Assembly (NCBI GenBank): GCA_946886975.1
Contig: CAMPJV010000007.1
Coordinates: 1 to 21,956, forward strand
Length of the DNA: 21,956 bases
Direction: 5' to 3'
Source: an uncultured Taibaiella sp.
Lineage (GTDB): Bacteria; Bacteroidota; Bacteroidia; Chitinophagales; Chitinophagaceae
Below are positions 6,716 through 13,930 of the stretch, piece by piece. Position 1 is the first letter of the stretch, and every line of letters starts with the position of its first letter. A program made the position numbers and the translations under genes. Under the pieces are notes generated by a model that was not told the DNA's origin, made no database searches, and saw only the letters and a list, made by a program, of their open reading frames with translations.

Positions 6716-6937
6716 ATTTCGGTTACGTCGTGATGATGAGCACATTTATTGCGCTGGCACAGGGTGGCGGCGGCTCTAAAGAAGATGATGCAGATGCAAC
6801 CGTCAACGTGACCAAAAAAACAACTATCACTAACAATGGAAACTAGAATACAGAGCCCTGGGTCTGATCGTACCCGCCCTTGGGTTTATCCTTTTTTACT
6901 CGTCGCCTTGGTTCGTGGTCACAGCTCGAAAGGGTAG
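6712..6937 (+). pseudogene. Frame-shifted small membrane protein gene
   Basis: Starting at the ATG that overlaps the thioredoxin stop, the frame encodes 44 residues: a hydrophobic start ([17 protein letters not shown]) and a Thr/Lys-rich stretch (TVNVTKKTTITNNGN), then TAG at 6844. Continuing in the same frame gives NTEPWV before TGA at 6865; shifting once gives IVPALGFILF; shifting again near the T6 run (6892-6897) gives LLVALVRGHSSKG and a stop at 6935. Joined, these pieces make one small protein with an N-terminal signal-like segment, a PWVW-type motif and one membrane helix, resembling a short family I recall from Bacteroidota. One nonsense change and two 1-nt losses are needed. Sequencing error cannot be excluded. 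Confidence 0.6.
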
Positions 6938-7129
6938 TCCGGAGTAGCGCACAGATCAAAAACGCCGACAATACCCCTGGACGCATCGCTGCGTTTCTAA
7001 GCATTGCTCAGTGAGAGCGTTTCTAAACTGGGCAGCGTTTCCTGTGCTCGCTGTTCCATTGACCTCGCTGTTAGCTTGTCCCATCAACGCCTACAATAAG
7101 TCTCTTCCTCGGTACTTCCGACCCGGAAT
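6938..7129. other. Intergenic region between convergent units
   Basis: No gene, RNA or convincing terminator seen. GCGTTTCTAA occurs twice about 30 bp apart (near 6991 and 7017) and GCGTTTC again near 7036, with no obvious meaning. Confidence 0.35.
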
Positions 7130-7561
7130 CTATTTTGAAACTGCTTCAAATATGGCCTCGCTGTCCTTCTGAGACAGATTGTCGAAATCACCACGCAATA
7201 ATTTCAAGGAGTATTTCTCCTTGTGAATTTCCTGTTTCGTTCTATATCCCAGGCTTCGGAATATTGGCAATGGAGGGCACCATCCTTGAATGGCGTGCTG
7301 AAGGAAAAATAGCAGGACCAACGTAGGAAATGCCAACCAATATGGATGCACAAATGCACCCAGCGCCAGGCCGATCAAAGCGACAATAGGCATGTTTACT
7401 TCCAAGACTCGTTCTGTGTCCCATTCATGATCCAACTCCTTTATACGCCTGGTAATGGCATCGCTACCACTTGAACGATGGTAGGCAATACTTTCCTTTA
7501 TCTTCTGGTCAATTTTCCGGTTGCGTTCGTCGGAAGTGTTTTTACGTACACGCTCTTGCAT
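7130..7561 (-). CDS. YgaP/DUF2892-like membrane protein
   Basis: A 143-residue protein: a charged N-terminal half (1-55), two membrane helices (about 57-90: MPIVALIGLALGAFV and YWLAFPTLVLLFFLQHAI), then the conserved QGWCPPLPIFRSLGYRT (92-108) and a basic KEKYSLKLLRGDF tail. The GWCPPLP motif followed by an LGxRT turn and the ALKALRGDF-type ending is characteristic of a DUF2892-like family found near metal-efflux and redox genes. Biochemical role unknown; the conserved Cys could be redox-active. It lies 12 nt after the DUF2243 gene on the same strand, so the two are one operon. It is the second YgaP-type protein in the window, with different architecture from that at 6192. Confidence 0.78.
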   Translation of the reverse strand: MQERVRKNTSDERNRKIDQKIKESIAYHRSSGSDAITRRIKELDHEWDTERVLEVNMPIVALIGLALGAFVHPYWLAFPTLVLLFFLQHAIQGWCPPLPIFRSLGYRTKQEIHKEKYSLKLLRGDFDNLSQKDSEAIFEAVSK

Positions 7562-7573
7562 AGTTTACCATCT

Positions 7574-8269
7574 TTAAGCTGTTTGAATATGTTTACGATC
7601 AGACTTTACAAGAGCGAAACCGGCAATTATCAATATTACAGATATACCTAGAAAGATATAGTTGGCAGGTCCATGATGGGCCGCCAGTTCAAAAACGTTG
7701 TGTAATTTCAGAATGTGATGATCGATCATACCTTCTATGACATTGAAGAGGCCCCAGCCAAGGAGGAGCCCACCACTAAGCAGCCTGCCGGAATGGTCAA
7801 TGTCTTTTCGCCGGAGTAGTTTCCACATTAGTATAACACCGATTAAGGCGACTACTAAACAGAAGGAGTGAAATATACCGTCCCAAAACATATTGACGCT
7901 TTTACCAACAATGTCAGTGGTAGGAATTCTAAAGGATAGCATTTCGTGCCATTGAAGAATCTGGTGAAGGATAATTCCATCAAGAAATCCACCTAGACCT
8001 ATACCCAGTACCATGGATGCAGTGGTAAGGGGCACCGGCGTAAGGAGATCTGCATTTTTCTCAAGGCGCGATTGGTGCTTCCTGGCTGTAACTGCGCTTA
8101 GAATAGCGACAGCTACTGTCAGGACAATAAATGCGGAAAGCATGGTAAGGAGATTGGGGAAAAAGGTGCTATTGTATATGCCGTCCCGTACTTGTTTGTT
8201 ACAGGTGATACATGCAAGCGCCTGACAAGGAGTGGAAGACAAGATAGCGAGCGCGACAGTAGTTTTCAT
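7574..8269 (-). CDS. DUF2243 membrane protein with N-terminal CxxC segment
   Basis: The DUF2243 core (about residues 80-200 from ATG 8269) is clear: LGGFLDGIILHQILQWHEML, VNMFWDGIFHS, then LLSGGLLLGWGLFNVIEGMI followed by DHHILKLHNVF. The many His and Asp residues at helix ends suggest metal or haem binding, but the function is unknown. Ahead of the core is a signal-peptide-like start (MKTTVALAILSSTPCQALA), an ACITC motif and an extra membrane helix (PNLLTMLSAFIVLTVAVAIL), which I do not expect in plain DUF2243 proteins. About five membrane helices in all. A TTG at 8290 would add seven residues; the ATG at 8269 gives the cleaner signal peptide. First gene of a two-gene minus-strand operon. 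Confidence 0.82.
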   Translation of the reverse strand: MKTTVALAILSSTPCQALACITCNKQVRDGIYNSTFFPNLLTMLSAFIVLTVAVAILSAVTARKHQSRLEKNADLLTPVPLTTASMVLGIGLGGFLDGIILHQILQWHEMLSFRIPTTDIVGKSVNMFWDGIFHSFCLVVALIGVILMWKLLRRKDIDHSGRLLSGGLLLGWGLFNVIEGMIDHHILKLHNVFELAAHHGPANYIFLGISVILIIAGFALVKSDRKHIQTA

Positions 8270-8350
8270 AATCTGGTATTTGCGAGCCAACTTTAGAATG
8301 CTGCCATAACATCATGCCAGTTCGTAAACCACATTTGTAGGAGTGTGTCA

Positions 8351-8548
8351 TTAGCGACTAGTGCCTGAAATCAGTTTCACTAATTCATACTTTTCAGATG
8401 GGATAAACGAAGCTGCGTCATCAATAAACCCATTATACTTTAGCTGCTTTCGCACCCGGTCTTTCTCAATCTTATCCGGCGCAGCTTGTGAAATGTCGAG
8501 CAAGACCAGAACCAGAAAATCGGCGACGAGCTGCGAATTTCCTGACAA
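8351..8548 (-). CDS. Short hypothetical frame or gene remnant
   Basis: A 65-residue frame with coding-like composition (a hydrophobic start, then DKIEKDRVRKQLKYNGFIDD and IPSEKYELVKLI). It has no ATG: the first usable start is TTG 8548 and a stop lies six codons upstream. It may be a truncated gene or the C-terminal remnant of a longer one. I do not recognise the family. Confidence 0.33.
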   Translation of the reverse strand: MSGNSQLVADFLVLVLLDISQAAPDKIEKDRVRKQLKYNGFIDDAASFIPSEKYELVKLISGTSR

Positions 8549-8710
8549 TAGGATTCTGTGGGGCTATGCCACATTCTCTTCTCTATCTTTTTATGGTATA
8601 GAATTGCTTGAACATGGCAATATCTTACTCCAGGTATTTATTCCCTTGGTATCTTTATGCTTGTTTATTCGCAGTTTTCATTGCCATTTGGTTACAAAAA
8701 TATTACAACA
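8549..8710. other. Leader region of the pyrophosphatase gene
   Basis: No gene seen. TATCTTTA at 8650-8657 is one base off TANNTTTG, but there is no TTG at the right spacing. Confidence 0.25.
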
Positions 8711-9250
8711 ATGAGCATAAATCCCTGGCACGCCGTTGAAATTGGCAAGTATATGCCTGATGTAGTTCAGGCAATTATCGAAATCCCTAAGAATAGCCGT
8801 GCAAAGTACGAGCTGGATAAAGAAACTGGGATGCTGCGGCTTGACAGAGTGCTCTATTCATCAGTGTTTTATCCTGCGAACTACGGCTTTATTCCCCGGA
8901 CGCTCGGCGAGGATAACGACCCGCTGGACATCCTGGTACTTTCGCAGATCGAAATTCAGCCTTTATGCATTGTGAACGCAAGGGTAATTGGTGTAATGCG
9001 AATGATAGATAATCAGGAGGCAGATGATAAAATTATTGCAGTGGCGGAAGATGATGTTAGTGTGAACCATATAAAGGATATAGATGGATTGCCGCCTAAC
9101 TTCAATTCAGAATTGAAGCATTTCTTTGAGGAGTATAAAAAACTTGAGAACAAGGTTGTGCTTGTTGAGAATTTCCAGGACAGCAGGATAGCTAAGGCAA
9201 TTATCAAAGTTGCAATTGATGATTACAATAAGAAATTCGGACAATCCTGA
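8711..9250 (+). CDS. ppa: Inorganic pyrophosphatase, family I
   Basis: Soluble enzyme hydrolysing pyrophosphate to two phosphates. The 179 residues carry the family I landmarks: E24, the [13 protein letters not shown] segment (K32, E34), [12 protein letters not shown] (Y54, Y58), the signature EDNDPLDIL with metal-binding D68, D70 and D73, and the EEYKKLENK substrate-binding segment. Length matches the bacterial hexameric type. The frame is open to 8657 in the same phase, but ATG 8711 gives the standard N-terminus ([12 protein letters not shown]). The gene stands alone between a minus-strand operon and a gene-poor stretch. With USP, Hsp20 and HPF nearby it may be a stress-linked copy, which is inference. 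Confidence 0.95.
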   Translation: MSINPWHAVEIGKYMPDVVQAIIEIPKNSRAKYELDKETGMLRLDRVLYSSVFYPANYGFIPRTLGEDNDPLDILVLSQIEIQPLCIVNARVIGVMRMIDNQEADDKIIAVAEDDVSVNHIKDIDGLPPNFNSELKHFFEEYKKLENKVVLVENFQDSRIAKAIIKVAIDDYNKKFGQS

Positions 9251-9470
9251 TTTGTTTGCTTCTCAACAGTTCAGGTAAATTATCGAAAGATCCAGCGACA
9301 TGCTCTTTCAATGCTTTCAGGCTGATCCAATCGCCTGTATCACGCTTTTCAATAAAGGTCTTTTACTGAAAGCTTCACTTTCAAAGCGCCAAAGACATTC
9401 TGGTAAAAAGAAGTTCTCCATCTTCATAAACAATAGCGGTTAGATTAGTAATACGATTTCGAGCTTCCAT
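9238..9470 (-). pseudogene. Possible degenerate gene
   Basis: On the minus strand, frames without full-length starts encode protein-like fragments: MEARNRITNLTAIVYEDGEL from about 9470, VFGALKVKLSVKDLY in the next frame, and IEKRDTGDWISLKALKEHVA continuing [18 protein letters not shown] (about 9238-9355) in another. They may be parts of one broken gene. I do not recognise the family and chance cannot be ruled out. Confidence 0.25.
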
Positions 9471-9672
9471 TTAAAGCTCAGGCAGCTCTGTAAAGCAGTT
9501 TGGCTTAGTCCAATGCTCTCGGAGTCCGCATGAGCTCGATATCGTTGGTTACGAATCGCTTATTCGAGATTGTCAGCCTTATAGACAAAATTTTATAAAA
9601 CACAGCAAACATTGTGTAATATACAAGCGGGTGGTTCGCACGACCTTTGTATTTAAATTTAAACTGACAAAA
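9471..9672. other. Region upstream of the metal-efflux operon
   Basis: About 200 bp with no gene that I can support. ACACA-N8-TGTGT (9600-9617) could be an operator half-site pair and TAAATTTA near 9654 a poor -7 element; neither is strong. Confidence 0.3.
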
Positions 9673-9881
9673 ATGCAAACACACAATTCAAGACGAACAT
9701 TAATTGCGGAGGATGTATAGCAAAGCTTGCACCCTTTTTGAATGAGAAAAAGCACGTTATAGGAAGTTGGAAAGTAGATACTTCTACACCCGACCGAGTC
9801 CTGACAGTAGAAACTGAAGCGGCTGCTGAAGAAGTGGAAGCCGTAGTTGCAAGCGCGGGATTCAAGGCTGAGGAAATTTAA
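9673..9881 (+). pseudogene. HMA metal-binding chaperone, frame-shifted near the start
   Basis: The frame ending at TAA 9879-9881 encodes a small heavy-metal-associated (HMA) domain: FKTNINCGGCIAKLAPFLNE, then GSWKVDTSTPDRVLTVETEA and VEAVVASAGFKAEEI. INCGGC supplies the CxxC site for copper-like ions, and the beta-alpha-beta order and length (about 69 residues) are right. This frame has no start codon before an upstream TAA at 9660. The natural ATG at 9673 is in another phase: ATGCAAACACACAATTC. Removing one AC pair gives M-Q-T-Q-F-K-T-N and restores the gene, so a 2-bp expansion in the CA run is the likely cause. It is the first gene of the efflux cluster. It may be a true mutation, a phase-variable tract or a sequencing error. 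Confidence 0.75.
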
Positions 9882-9952
9882 TGGCAACCAGCGCGGCTAA
9901 GTGGCTAATCAAAATATTGAGTTCACTATTCAAAAAGAATTGTTGCAAGTAA
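9881..9952 (+). CDS. Micro-ORF with C-terminal Cys pair
   Basis: A 23-residue ORF (MATSAAKWLIKILSSLFKK, then NCCK) whose ATG overlaps the TAA of the HMA gene (TAATG). It is an amphipathic, basic helix followed by a Cys-Cys pair. Shortly after its stop, another phase reads KRGCCPTIEQLPHIKAH before a stop at 10003-10005, so it too may be part of a longer frame-shifted Cys-rich peptide. No family recognised. Confidence 0.3.
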   Translation: MATSAAKWLIKILSSLFKKNCCK

Positions 9953-10014
9953 AAAGAGGTTGTTGCCCAACTATAGAGCAACTACCGCACATAAAAGCCC
10001 ATTAATACCACTTT

Positions 10015-11196
10015 ATGGCGATCAGAAATATTCTTTATGTCATTGTGTTTTTCCTGATGTGTGCTGAAGCAGCAACCGCTCAGTTTGTGTCGGAAAATGA
10101 GGTGGTATCGAGGGCGCTCGCCAACAGTAAAAATATCAAGGCAGATTCTTTAAACATTTTGCAACAACGGACGCTTGTGAAAAGCTCAGTTAATCTGCCG
10201 AATCCGGAGTTTTTCTGGGAAAGCCCAACAGGCACTTTCTACACAGGAAGTATTACTCAATCAATTGAGTTTCCCACAGTGTACACAAAACAGCGGGCCG
10301 TGCAGCGGGCTCGTGTGCGACTTGCGCAAAGCGAAAAAGCCGTAACTGAAGCGGAAGTAAGATTGCAGGCGAAATCACTGTATATGCAGTTGCAACTGGA
10401 GAATGAGAGAAAACTACAATTGCGGGAGCAGGATAGCCTTTATGATAAGATACAAGCAGCGGCAGTGCGGCAGTTTAAGGCCGGCCAGATAGACTACCTG
10501 CAACAGTTATTTGCAGAAACTCAATTCATGGAGATTCATAGCCAGCTTTTATCATCAGATGCGAAGATGGGAGCATTAAAACGCCAGCTTCAATACATTG
10601 CTGCCTTACCAGCAGACTTTGTAGTCTCAGCGTATAGCAGGATGGAGCCTGAGGATCTACTCAACTATACGCTGTCCGCCAGCAATGCGCGGCTGGGCGT
10701 GTTCGAGCAAAATGAATATATAAGCCAACACAACATAGGCCTGCAACGTAGCAAAGCACTCCCGGGCCTTGCCTTCGGTTATTTTAACCAGGGAGAACGA
10801 GAAACTCCCTCTCAATACCGATTCAGGTTAGGCCTCACACTACCGCTATGGTTCTGGCAGTATAGCGGAAACATACAAGCCGCTAAAGTGGAAAGAGATG
10901 TCAATAGACAGCGAACTGAAGGCTTTAAACAACAAGTGAGCACCCAGCAACGTCAGCTACAGGGCGAACTTGAGGGACTAGTGAAGGTGCTCAACTATTA
11001 TGAGTCTACTGCCTTGGCCAAATCCAGAGAAATGATCAGTACTGCTAATAGGTTTTTCGAGGCGGGGGAGACGGACTATATGAGCTACCTGAGAAACATA
11101 ACAGAAGCGTACAACATACGGCGGAAGTATCTAGAGACATTGCTTAACTACAATGAAACCATTTTACAGCTACAATTATTAACAGGGAAGTTATGA
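10015..11196 (+). CDS. Outer-membrane efflux protein (CusC/CzcC type)
   Basis: TolC-family channel that would carry metal ions across the outer membrane as part of a tripartite pump. The 393 residues start with a Sec signal peptide (core NILYVIVFFLMCAEAATAQ, cleavage after TAQ at about 23) and then show the long alternating helical hairpins of the OEP fold: Q/R/E-rich coiled coil at about 85-165 and again at about 285-385, with strand-forming segments around 60-80 and 245-275 (LGLTLPLWFWQYSGNI). There is no Cys after the signal, so it is not lipidated, unlike E. coli CusC. Its TGA overlaps the ATG of the adaptor gene (ATGA), so both are translated from one message. Confidence 0.9.
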   Translation: MAIRNILYVIVFFLMCAEAATAQFVSENEVVSRALANSKNIKADSLNILQQRTLVKSSVNLPNPEFFWESPTGTFYTGSITQSIEFPTVYTKQRAVQRARVRLAQSEKAVTEAEVRLQAKSLYMQLQLENERKLQLREQDSLYDKIQAAAVRQFKAGQIDYLQQLFAETQFMEIHSQLLSSDAKMGALKRQLQYIAALPADFVVSAYSRMEPEDLLNYTLSASNARLGVFEQNEYISQHNIGLQRSKALPGLAFGYFNQGERETPSQYRFRLGLTLPLWFWQYSGNIQAAKVERDVNRQRTEGFKQQVSTQQRQLQGELEGLVKVLNYYESTALAKSREMISTANRFFEAGETDYMSYLRNITEAYNIRRKYLETLLNYNETILQLQLLTGKL

Positions 11197-12863
11197 GGAG
11201 AATATTGCTGATGTTATTGTTGCTCCCCCTTTGCGGATGGGCTCATGGCGGAGAGGATCATGGAGAGAAGAAGGCTGTGTTATTGCCAATGACATCTTAT
11301 TTCTCGAGTGAAAGTATTTCTGACAAATACGAAGTACTTCTAAAGTATCTCCCTATAGAACCAAATGAACCTACCGTGATGAAGCTCTTCATCAGCAACG
11401 TGAATACTAATGAACCTGTAAACGTTTCCGCCTTGAATGTTACGTTACCAGGAATTAACCGAAGCGTGGAAAGCAAGCGGATAGACAACGGGACATACGA
11501 ACTTACCGGTTTCTTCCCGGAAGAAAAGGCTTATAACCTGAACGTGTCCATTGGAGGAGCGCTTGGGCCGGATCTGATTCAGGTTAGGAATATTGAGGTA
11601 GGAAAAGAGCTGCCCACAGCCGCCGATGAAGCTGAATATGTGCATGGTCATGCTTCCTGGCTTCTTTTGGTGGGAGGGTTAGCGCTCGGGGTGATCATCA
11701 CGCTTGTGAGCTTAAAGCTTTACCGGAGGCGAGTGAACAAAACGACGATTTCGATTTGCGTATTCTTTTTGGTCCTCCCATTTAGTACGTCCAGGGTCAT
11801 CGCTCATGGCGGGGAGGATCACGGAGAAAAGAAAACAACCGGAGGTAGTATGTCGCAAGCCTTCAGAGTTGAGAAAGAGACACAATTCCTGTTCAGGTTT
11901 ATCACGAGAAAAATTGAAACTGGTCCCTATAACGAATCTGTTAATGTAATGGGGACAGTGGTTCCAGCCCCAGGTGGCAAGGCGGTTATCCAGACACCAC
12001 AAACTGGGAAAATTATCACACTTAAGGTAACACCAGGTCAAAATGTAACAAAGGGACAGGTGCTGGCCACAATTGAGCAACAGGTCGATGCCGGTACTCA
12101 GTTAGATATTTTGACCCGGAAGAATAGCGTCAGTGCAGAGTATCAGGCTGCAAAGACGCAGTATGACAGGCTAAAGAGTATATCCGATATTGCTGCGAAG
12201 AAAGATGTTACTGAAGCAAGAGCGAGATATCAGACGGCGTTGGAAAACAAGAAGCTGTTTGAGGCTACAGCAGGCAAGAGTGCCGGCAGTACGAAGATAG
12301 TCACTCTGACTGCGCCTATATCAGGTGTAATCGGCTCCTTCAACTACGCAATAGGAGCGGTAGTAGATGCGGGCGAGACGATATTTGATATTACAAACCT
12401 TAATGAGGTGTTCGTTGAAGCTCAAGTATTCCCGTCAGATGCGGAGGCTCTGAAGAATGCCTTGGACTTCAGTACCCGTTCCGGGAGTGTGGCTAATCCA
12501 GCTGAGTATAACCTGGAGCTGCTCGCTCAACCACAGTCCGTAAATGAAGAAAATCAATCACAGAAGGTGCTATTTAAAGTTAAAAACCCCAACGGTCAAC
12601 TAAAAATAGGAGAAAACCTGAGGGTTAATGTGAAGACCATGCGCCAGCAGAGCCAACTTGTACTGCCGAGTGATGCAATTACGGATGTAAATGGCAAACC
12701 AGCAGTATTTATCAAGGACAAAGCGGAACAAATAAGTATAAGCTTCGTCAAATTAGGACAGAAGGACCTTAATAATACTGTTATACTTAGTGGGGCTGAA
12801 GATGGAGAGCGAATAGTTGTTCAAAATGTGTACGAGTTAAAAATGATATATCTAAACCAATAA
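11193..12863 (+). CDS. RND periplasmic adaptor (CusB/CzcB type) with extra N-terminal module
   Basis: Membrane-fusion protein linking the pump at 13931 to the channel at 10015. The 556 residues are far longer than a usual adaptor (about 380-420). The C-terminal part (about 220-556) is the adaptor: lipoyl-like half-motifs AVIQTPQTGKIITLKVTPG (265-282) and APISGVIGSFNYAIGAVVDA (374-393), a helical hairpin between them, then beta-barrel and membrane-proximal domains. The N-terminal part has its own signal peptide, the His-rich AHGGEDHGEKK (17-27), a beta-rich domain (about 45-140) and a membrane helix (155-175). A second signal-like helix (186-204) follows, then AHGGEDHGEKK again (204-214). Topologically this can work: periplasmic domain, two helices, periplasmic adaptor. 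The His/Asp/Glu motif may bind metal. Confidence 0.9.
   Translation: MRRILLMLLLLPLCGWAHGGEDHGEKKAVLLPMTSYFSSESISDKYEVLLKYLPIEPNEPTVMKLFISNVNTNEPVNVSALNVTLPGINRSVESKRIDNGTYELTGFFPEEKAYNLNVSIGGALGPDLIQVRNIEVGKELPTAADEAEYVHGHASWLLLVGGLALGVIITLVSLKLYRRRVNKTTISICVFFLVLPFSTSRVIAHGGEDHGEKKTTGGSMSQAFRVEKETQFLFRFITRKIETGPYNESVNVMGTVVPAPGGKAVIQTPQTGKIITLKVTPGQNVTKGQVLATIEQQVDAGTQLDILTRKNSVSAEYQAAKTQYDRLKSISDIAAKKDVTEARARYQTALENKKLFEATAGKSAGSTKIVTLTAPISGVIGSFNYAIGAVVDAGETIFDITNLNEVFVEAQVFPSDAEALKNALDFSTRSGSVANPAEYNLELLAQPQSVNEENQSQKVLFKVKNPNGQLKIGENLRVNVKTMRQQSQLVLPSDAITDVNGKPAVFIKDKAEQISISFVKLGQKDLNNTVILSGAEDGERIVVQNVYELKMIYLNQ
11241..11833 (+). repeat. In-frame direct repeat encoding AHGGEDHGEKK
   Basis: A 32-bp segment at 11241-11272 recurs at 11802-11833 with 29 of 32 bases identical. 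The spacing, 561 bp, is a multiple of three, so both copies encode the same His-rich peptide within one protein. Confidence 0.9.
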
Positions 12864-12889
12864 TTCGAAACTAAACTACCAGTAAGAAA

Positions 12890-13876
12890 ATGAAAAATGT
12901 ATTTAGAATTTCCATTGGAGCACTTGCTCTAGGCTCCTTAATTTTTTTAGGGGCCTGCAATGAAACCAAAACTGCGAAGACAGAAGCAGAGACCGCAACA
13001 GTTGAACACACTCACACTTATGCGTGCCCAATGCATCCCGAAGTAACAGGAAAGGAAGGCGACACCTGCCCCAAATGTGGTATGAAGCTGGAACACAATG
13101 ATAACGCCGCCGCTACCGGCAGAAGCTATTTTATGCAATTTGCTTCTACTCCTGCGGCCGTTGAGCCAAACAAAGAGGTTACGCTATCATTTACCCCGAA
13201 AGTTAAAGACAACGAGTCGGAGCAGGTGGCCCTGGACGTAGAACATGAGAAGAAAATCCATTTGATAGTTGTGAGCGATGATCTTGGCTATTTTGACCAT
13301 ATACATCCAGAATACAATGCGGATGGATCATATTCAGTAAAAACGAAGTTTCCTGGCGGCGGGAATTATAAACTGTTTGCCGACTATAAGCCAACTGGAG
13401 GAAACCATGTTGTAGACAAGATTGAGTTTTCCGTTTCCGGGAATGCGCCAGCTGCGAAGAAATACGGGGCGGACCGGTTGACCGGAAACGCAGGGGACGG
13501 GTTTACGGTTACCCTAAGCCCAGCTGGCGGAAAGTTTATCACAGGGGCGCCAATGCACATAGAAGGGGCTGTGAAGCTCAACGGTAAAGACGTGGATCCC
13601 TCCACTCTCGAGAATTACTTAGGTGCAAAGGCACACATGGTGGTCATTAGTCTAAATGAAAAGGAATACTTACATGTCCATCCAAGTGTAGAGGGCGGCA
13701 AATTTGATCTACACACGACTTTTGACAGACCAGGGATTTATCGCGGATGGATACAGTTTCAATCAAAAGGAAAGATCTATACGGCAGATTTCGTTATGAA
13801 TGTTACAGAGGGTTCAGAACGAGATAGGAAGAATGCCAGTGCGGGTCATACTGAAACCGCTCCTCATCAACATTAG
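12890..13876 (+). CDS. Heavy-metal-binding lipoprotein
   Basis: A 328-residue envelope lipoprotein (lipobox LGAC, C23). Residues 43-68 are a heavy-metal-binding domain of the type fused to CusB and copper ATPases: YACPMHPEV, then DTCPKCGMKLE (C46, H49, C60, C63, M65). The rest holds two similar beta domains: one with HLIVVSDDLGYFDHIHPEY (124-142) and one with HMVVISLNEKEYLHVHPSV (249-267), each followed by a Gly/Pro-rich strand pair. The H-x-H-P motifs look like a duplicated metal site. A His-rich tail (HTETAPHQH) closes the protein. It probably buffers or delivers periplasmic metal to the pump. It lies 26 nt after the adaptor gene and is followed by a hairpin (13891-13918). Confidence 0.85.
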   Translation: MKNVFRISIGALALGSLIFLGACNETKTAKTEAETATVEHTHTYACPMHPEVTGKEGDTCPKCGMKLEHNDNAAATGRSYFMQFASTPAAVEPNKEVTLSFTPKVKDNESEQVALDVEHEKKIHLIVVSDDLGYFDHIHPEYNADGSYSVKTKFPGGGNYKLFADYKPTGGNHVVDKIEFSVSGNAPAAKKYGADRLTGNAGDGFTVTLSPAGGKFITGAPMHIEGAVKLNGKDVDPSTLENYLGAKAHMVVISLNEKEYLHVHPSVEGGKFDLHTTFDRPGIYRGWIQFQSKGKIYTADFVMNVTEGSERDRKNASAGHTETAPHQH

Positions 13877-13890
13877 TACCATAAATGTAT

Positions 13891-13918
13891 AGTTCGGCAG
13901 GAGTAAGCCTGCCGAACT
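13891..13918 (+). other. Intercistronic hairpin
   Basis: AGTTCGGCAGG (13891-13901) and CCTGCCGAACT (13908-13918) are perfectly complementary over 11 bp with a 6-nt loop. No T-run follows, so it is more likely an mRNA-processing or stabilising element, or a partial attenuator, between the lipoprotein and the pump gene than a full terminator. Confidence 0.7.
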
Positions 13919-13930
13919 CAAAGAAAGCCG

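Noticed and set aside
9579..9887. Minus-strand reading frames over the HMA region
   Set aside because: They are antisense to a clear HMA domain on the plus strand.
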